This document shows positions 59,790 through 64,000 of a stretch of DNA of 64,000 bases, one piece after another. The translations under genes were made by a program, and so were the position numbers. This DNA is from Polynucleobacter sp. MWH-P3-07-1 (lineage in GTDB: Bacteria; Pseudomonadota; Gammaproteobacteria; Burkholderiales; Burkholderiaceae): contig NZ_CP061296.1 of NCBI RefSeq assembly GCF_018687555.1, positions 1,647,041-1,711,040 of the forward strand, given 5' to 3'. The number at the start of each line of letters is the position of its first letter. Within the stretch, counting starts at the first letter, position 1. The notes below the pieces were generated by a model. It did no database searches and was not told the origin of the DNA. It worked only from the letters and a program-made list of their open reading frames with translations.

Positions 59790-61163
59790 CTATTTGCCAA
59801 TACAAAACTGACTGAAAATTTTGCCCAAGAGCTCATCTGGCAAGAGTTTTCCGGTGATCTTACCTAGCTCATCTTGCGCTAAGCGGAGCTCTTCTGCGAA
59901 TAACTCCAGCGAATTGTTGCCATTTACCGCAAACTGCTCTGATTTCTCAATATGTTCCATGGCGCGATCTAGGCAGTCTAAATGGCGGCGGCGCGCCAGG
60001 ATTCCACCCTCCTGTGGCGAACTCCAGCCAACGATTTCAAGAATTCTGTGCTTTAGCTCCTCGATACCATCTCCGGTTTTGGCAGAAATCTGCAAAGTCT
60101 CAGTGGCGCCAATAGCATTTGCAGGCAATAGATCGGCCTTGTTTTGGACTTCTAGAATTGGGCACTTCGAAGGCAAAGCGGCAATGATTTCTGATTTGAG
60201 CTTAATTTCTTTTGCGGACTCTTTTTCCGGATTAGTAAGATCTTTTAAGTAAACCACCAGATCTGCCATGCGAATGGCATCCCAAGAGCGCGCAATACCC
60301 TTTGCCTCAACTTCATCTTGGGTCTCTCGCAGGCCAGCAGTATCAATAATATGAATCGGCACACCATTGATGGTGATACTTTCTTTTACTCGGTCACGAG
60401 TGGTGCCAGCAATCGGCGTCACGATGGCAACTTCTTCACCGGCTAAACGATTCAGCAAGGAACTCTTTCCAACATTGGGCGCACCCACCAAAACCAACTG
60501 GACCCCATCACGCAAAATTTTTCCTTGCTTTGCGCTTGCGCGTAAGGCCACAAGACTAGAGAGTACTTTTTGTAGGCGCTGTTTGGCCTGGGCGTTTTCT
60601 AAAAACTCAATTTCTTCTTCTGGGAAGTCTAAGGTGGATTCGACCAAAATCCGCAGTTGCGTAATCTCTTCCACCAATGCATTGATGTCGTCTGAAAATG
60701 CGCCCTGTAGAGAGCGTGCGGCACTTCGAACCGCAGCCTCGCTTTGCGCATCAATGAGATCAGCAACCGCTTCGGCCTGAGCCAAATCCATTTTGTCGTT
60801 CAAGTAGGCGCGCAGCGTGAACTCGCCAGGCTCAGCAATACACAGATCAATGTCTCGCCCAACTTCGAGACAGCGCTTCATGACCAACTCTAAAAGTTGT
60901 GGGCCCCCATGACATTGGAGCTCAAGAATATCCTCGCCGGTGAACGAGGCAGGCGCCTCAAAGTAGATTGCCAGGAGCTGATCAATGACATTGTTCTGTC
61001 CGTCGCGGAAGCTCTGTAAGCTTGCTTGTCTCGGCATCAGCGGTTTTTGCAACAGCTTGCTGGCGAAGCTTTTAAGGTTGGTGCCACTAATTCTAATAAC
61101 GCCGACACCAGCCTTGCCCGGGGCGCTAGCAACAGCAATGATAGGCAGCTTACGAGTCATCAT
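59790..61163 (-). CDS. mnmE: tRNA modification GTPase MnmE
   Basis: A 457-residue protein: N-terminal formyl-THF-binding domain, helical domain, GTPase with GAPNVGKSSLLN, DTAGLRET and NKAD, and the C-terminal CIGK motif. With MnmG it makes cmnm5U34 in tRNA, the substrate of an MnmC-type oxidase nearby. Part of the origin-proximal cluster. Confidence 0.97.
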   Translation of the reverse strand: MMTRKLPIIAVASAPGKAGVGVIRISGTNLKSFASKLLQKPLMPRQASLQSFRDGQNNVIDQLLAIYFEAPASFTGEDILELQCHGGPQLLELVMKRCLEVGRDIDLCIAEPGEFTLRAYLNDKMDLAQAEAVADLIDAQSEAAVRSAARSLQGAFSDDINALVEEITQLRILVESTLDFPEEEIEFLENAQAKQRLQKVLSSLVALRASAKQGKILRDGVQLVLVGAPNVGKSSLLNRLAGEEVAIVTPIAGTTRDRVKESITINGVPIHIIDTAGLRETQDEVEAKGIARSWDAIRMADLVVYLKDLTNPEKESAKEIKLKSEIIAALPSKCPILEVQNKADLLPANAIGATETLQISAKTGDGIEELKHRILEIVGWSSPQEGGILARRRHLDCLDRAMEHIEKSEQFAVNGNNSLELFAEELRLAQDELGKITGKLLPDELLGKIFSQFCIGK

Positions 61164-61195
61164 TGCTGTTGTCTATGCAGAAACTCAGTGGGCCT

Positions 61196-62869
61196 TTAGG
61201 CGCCCGGTTTTTTCCCAAACAATTTATTAATTTGCCATTGCTGTGCAATCGACAGCATGTTGTTTACTACCCAATACAAAACCAAGCCCGCTGGGAAGAA
61301 AAAGAACATGATGGAGAAAACAATCGGCATATACATCATCACCTTTGCCTGAATAGGATCGGGTGGCGTTGGGTTTAGTTTAGTTTGTACGAACATTGAG
61401 ATCGCCATTACAACAGGCAAGATGTAATAGGGATCTGGCACAGACAAGTCATGAATCCAGCCAATCCATGGTGCGCCACGAGTCTCAACGGAAGAAAGCA
61501 AGACCCAATAAAGCGAGATGAAAACAGGAATTTGAATCACGACCGGCAAGCATCCGCCAACTGGATTAATTTTTTCTTTTTTATACATCTCCATCATGGC
61601 TTGGTTCAGCTTCTGTGGATCGCCCTTGTATTGCTCTTTCATGGCAACCAGACGAGGCTGCACTTCCTTCATGCGAGCCATCGATTTATAGCTTGCCGCT
61701 GAGAGAGGAAAGAAGGCTAACTTAATGAGGATTGTGAGCAAAATAATTGACCAACCCCAATTGCCAACATAAGACTGAATTTTTGCTAAGAGCCAAAAAA
61801 TGGGTTTGGCTAAAATCGTCAGATACCCATAGTCTTTTAAAAGCTCTAGGCCAGGGGCAATACCCTCAAGCATTTTTTCTTCTTGAGGACCAACAAAGAG
61901 GCGCGCTTTTTCTACAACGCTTGTGCCCTTGTCGATTGTGCCAAGAGGAATTTGCATACCAATTCGATACAAATTGATATCCACCTTGTCAGCATAGATG
62001 TCACGCGCAACCTGATCACCAGGAATCCATGCGCTTGCAAAGTAGTGCTGCACCATTGCCACCCATGCAGTCTGACCGGCAGGTATTTGCTTTGGCGCTT
62101 CTGCTTTGTTCTTCTCAATATCTTCAAACTTTACTTTTTTGAATTTATCGTTTTCTGTATAGGCTGCTGGGCCAGTAAAGGTGCTGGCCGAGAAAGCGCC
62201 TCCAAATGGCCCTATCTTTGGCTCGCTGGTACCGTCACGAACAATCTCGGTATAAAGCACCAAAGGATTTGGGTTGGAGTTTGATTGAGTAACGCGGTGA
62301 CCAACGTCAATCACATAACTGCCTGGATTGAGTAAAAAAGTTTTTTCTAGCTTAACGCCATTACGCTCGCTAGCCAAAACTAAAAATGGTCTACCAGAGC
62401 CGTCCTTGCCTGACTGCTGCAATTTAAATATGCTGGTGTGGTTTGGTAAGTCAGGATTACCGATGGCGATTAAACCCGAACGGGCAAAATATTTGTGTGA
62501 GGGCGTGTATTGAAATAACTCAACCGGCTTGCTATCCGCATTGAGCTCTTTAAGCAATTTGGCATCAATTACATTGGCGCCTGTTGAGCTGATTTCTAGG
62601 CGAATCACGTCATTTTCTAATACAAACTTTTCACCCTGCTCTAGATTCACGCTCTCTTTTGGTAGTGCGCTAGCCAGGTTGGCGGGGCCACTAGAAGCCG
62701 GTGCAGGTAAGTCGCTTTTATTTTGAGTGGCGCCCTGATCTGAACCAACAGGCTTGCTTGGGGCGCTTGAGAAAAGCGAAGGCTTCCCTTGATAGGTCTG
62801 CCAATTGTTGTAGAGCATCAGGGCCGATAAGGAGAAAACCGCCCAAAGTATTGTTTTTTTAAAGTCCAT
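61196..62869 (-). CDS. yidC: Membrane protein insertase YidC
   Basis: A protein of about 557 residues: one N-terminal TM, a large periplasmic beta domain (residues about 60-330), then five TM segments with KSMARMKEVQPRLVAMKEQY in the cytosolic hairpin and a positively charged tail. It inserts and folds inner membrane proteins. ATG 62869 is preferred; GTG 62878 is in frame. It overlaps yidD by 11 bases. Confidence 0.97.
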   Translation of the reverse strand: MDFKKTILWAVFSLSALMLYNNWQTYQGKPSLFSSAPSKPVGSDQGATQNKSDLPAPASSGPANLASALPKESVNLEQGEKFVLENDVIRLEISSTGANVIDAKLLKELNADSKPVELFQYTPSHKYFARSGLIAIGNPDLPNHTSIFKLQQSGKDGSGRPFLVLASERNGVKLEKTFLLNPGSYVIDVGHRVTQSNSNPNPLVLYTEIVRDGTSEPKIGPFGGAFSASTFTGPAAYTENDKFKKVKFEDIEKNKAEAPKQIPAGQTAWVAMVQHYFASAWIPGDQVARDIYADKVDINLYRIGMQIPLGTIDKGTSVVEKARLFVGPQEEKMLEGIAPGLELLKDYGYLTILAKPIFWLLAKIQSYVGNWGWSIILLTILIKLAFFPLSAASYKSMARMKEVQPRLVAMKEQYKGDPQKLNQAMMEMYKKEKINPVGGCLPVVIQIPVFISLYWVLLSSVETRGAPWIGWIHDLSVPDPYYILPVVMAISMFVQTKLNPTPPDPIQAKVMMYMPIVFSIMFFFFPAGLVLYWVVNNMLSIAQQWQINKLFGKKPGA

Positions 62870-63116
62870 TTGCTTCACTTAAAGTAGGAGATGTTTGTTT
62901 TACCGCAGGATCATGGCCACCGTGTGACCAAGGGTTGCAACGCAAGATGCGCCACAGAATCAAGCGTGCGCTTTTGAAAAAACCATAATTCTTAAAACAA
63001 TCACAAGCATATTGTGAGCAGCTTGGACTGTACTTGCACTGCGAACCAAAATAGGGGCTTAAAGCAATTTGGTATAGGCGCACCAGACGGAGGGCCAAGG
63101 CGTTTGAAGTTCGCAT
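62859..63116 (-). CDS. yidD: Membrane protein insertion efficiency factor YidD
   Basis: An 85-residue protein with the DUF37 signature YQIALSPYFGSQCKYSPSCS, QYACDCFKNYGFFKSARL and RILRCNPWSHGGHDP. It is amphipathic, membrane-associated and thought to aid YidC. It starts directly at the end of rnpA. Confidence 0.95.
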   Translation of the reverse strand: MRTSNALALRLVRLYQIALSPYFGSQCKYSPSCSQYACDCFKNYGFFKSARLILWRILRCNPWSHGGHDPAVKQTSPTLSEANGL

Positions 63117-63434
63117 TCAGACCAAACCTAAAAGCTGGTTACGTATCAAATTTTTTTCTTTGCTTCTGAGTCGCCCGCGAGTTCCGCGACCAATGGGTGC
63201 GCGTAGTTTGACCACCACATCAAGACTAAGTCGACTTGACTGCGCCTTACGCACTTGTTCGCGCAACATACGTTTAAGTCGATTACGATCTACTGCGCGC
63301 TTGGCCAGTTTTTTAGCAACTGCTGCCCCGAGATCTGGGTGACTGTCGACTAGGGGCGTTGCTGAGTAAACACCCCAATAGGAACTAGTCTTGGGGCGTG
63401 TTTTGAGTAGCTCGGAAATCCTGGCGCTATTCAA
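63117..63434 (-). CDS. rnpA: Ribonuclease P protein component
   Basis: A 105-residue basic protein with the RNR motif in AKRAVDRNRLKRMLREQVRK. It binds RNase P RNA and helps mature tRNA 5' ends. TTG start at 63434, 8 bases after rpmH. Confidence 0.94.
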   Translation of the reverse strand: MNSARISELLKTRPKTSSYWGVYSATPLVDSHPDLGAAVAKKLAKRAVDRNRLKRMLREQVRKAQSSRLSLDVVVKLRAPIGRGTRGRLRSKEKNLIRNQLLGLV

Positions 63435-63442
63435 TGGCTAAC

Positions 63443-63577
63443 TTACACAGCCAAACGTTTGCGGCCCTTTGCACGGCGAGCATTCAATACTGCACGCCCG
63501 CTTTTGGTTTTCATGCGAATACGAAAGCCGTGGGTACGCTTACGACGTGTAACTGAGGGTTGGTATGTTCTTTTCAT
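63443..63577 (-). CDS. rpmH: Ribosomal protein L34
   Basis: A 44-residue ribosomal protein, [20 protein letters not shown] at the start and [10 protein letters not shown] at the end, identical in design to bacterial L34. First gene of the rpmH-rnpA-yidD-yidC-mnmE series. Confidence 0.98.
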
Positions 63578-63799
63578 GATCGGTCCTAGGAAAGCCGACT
63601 ATTTTCGTGCTTGCGCGCCAAAAGGTCAACCTGTGCCACTAAATATATAGGTGTTTTCTCTATTATTTGTCTGATTTTGACCTAATGACTTAATTTAAAT
63701 GATATTTTTGGCTTTATTCACAAGTTATCCACAGGATTTCCACGGTTTTCTTGCTTGTGGATAACTTTGGGAGATGGCTACAATGGATCCTCCAAAAAT
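63578..63799. other. rpmH-dnaA intergenic region, probable oriC or dnaA control
   Basis: An AT-rich stretch (ATTTAAATGATATTTTT) is followed by two inverted DnaA boxes: perfect TTATCCACA (63725-63733) and TGTGGATAA (63756-63764). This arrangement occurs at the origin or in the dnaA autoregulatory promoter of Burkholderiales. With only two clear boxes it may be just part of the origin. Confidence 0.7.
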
Positions 63800-64000
63800 A
63801 TGAGTAACTTACAAATTCCCCCCGCACTAAATCTACCAACCCCATTAGGGTTTTGGGACAACGCCCTTGGGGTATTGTCGCGTGAGCTTTCGCCCCAACA
63901 ATTCAAAACATGGATCCAGCCTCTACGCTTACTTACACATGATGTAAGCGACTGCTCACTTACAATAGGAGCCCCAAACAGGTTCAAGTTAGACTGGATC
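63800..64000 (+). CDS. dnaA: Chromosomal replication initiator DnaA (5' part)
   Basis: 67 codons are visible: MSNLQIPPALNLPTPLGFWD, then the domain I pattern VLSRELSPQQFKTWIQPLRL and NRFKLDWI. This is the N-terminal DnaA domain that binds DnaB and other DnaA molecules. The rest is outside the window. An in-frame stop separates it from the upstream ATG at 63783. Confidence 0.95.
   Translation, partial: MSNLQIPPALNLPTPLGFWDNALGVLSRELSPQQFKTWIQPLRLLTHDVSDCSLTIGAPNRFKLDWI

Overview
The window looks like a chromosome segment of a small-genome betaproteobacterium of the Burkholderiales, most likely Polynucleobacter or a close relative. I infer this from gene content, protein style and moderate GC, not from a database match. 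The right edge carries the classic origin-proximal block rpmH-rnpA-yidD-yidC-mnmE on the minus strand. It diverges from the start of dnaA, with DnaA boxes in between.

Layout. Bases 1-18,400 are housekeeping and membrane genes: two HU genes, lpxO, beta-carbonic anhydrase, a lipid A acyltransferase, a Ser/Thr kinase fused to a universal stress domain, dctA, a pseudouridine synthase, prfC, a TcuC-like symporter, a TlpA-like thioredoxin and several small membrane proteins. Bases 18,443-23,063 hold two large TPR proteins, one an O-GlcNAc-transferase-like enzyme and one a methyltransferase. Bases 45,016-63,577 are conserved core genes: ycaO, ntrYX, the def-fmt-rsmB operon, dprA, topB, an mnmC-like oxidase, pckG, mnmE, yidC, yidD, rnpA and rpmH.

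The striking part is about 23.4-44.9 kb. A complete tRNA-Phe(GAA) gene lies at its right end (44824-44899, minus strand). To the left are eleven further partial copies of the 3' end of that same tRNA gene, all in the same orientation. Most are joined to a transcription terminator, and five units also carry a pair of near-identical palindromes (TGTCGTTTTAAACGACA and TGTCCTTTTAAAGGACA, starts 46-47 bp apart). Between consecutive copies sit small accessory modules of 0.4 to 3.3 kb: glycosyltransferases, lipoproteins, a TPR-dioxygenase, two paralogous MIP channels, a TonB receptor with a DUF2946-like partner, an MFS pump, an ars cluster (arsR-arsC-MIP and arsH), a Fur-box-controlled porin, an SRPBCC protein, a glycine-rich secreted protein, and a LysR/SbtA/Cys-rich cluster. 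No integrase or transposase is visible. The simplest reading is a stack of recombinase-less gene cassettes inserted one after another at tRNA-Phe and mobilised in trans. It resembles an integron in outcome and tRNA-targeted islets such as tycheposons in mechanism. Copies decay towards the left, as stepwise insertion at the right would predict.

A second general pattern is that several genes have a -10-like hexamer (TANNNT or close) exactly 6 bp before the ATG and no Shine-Dalgarno sequence, which suggests leaderless mRNAs.
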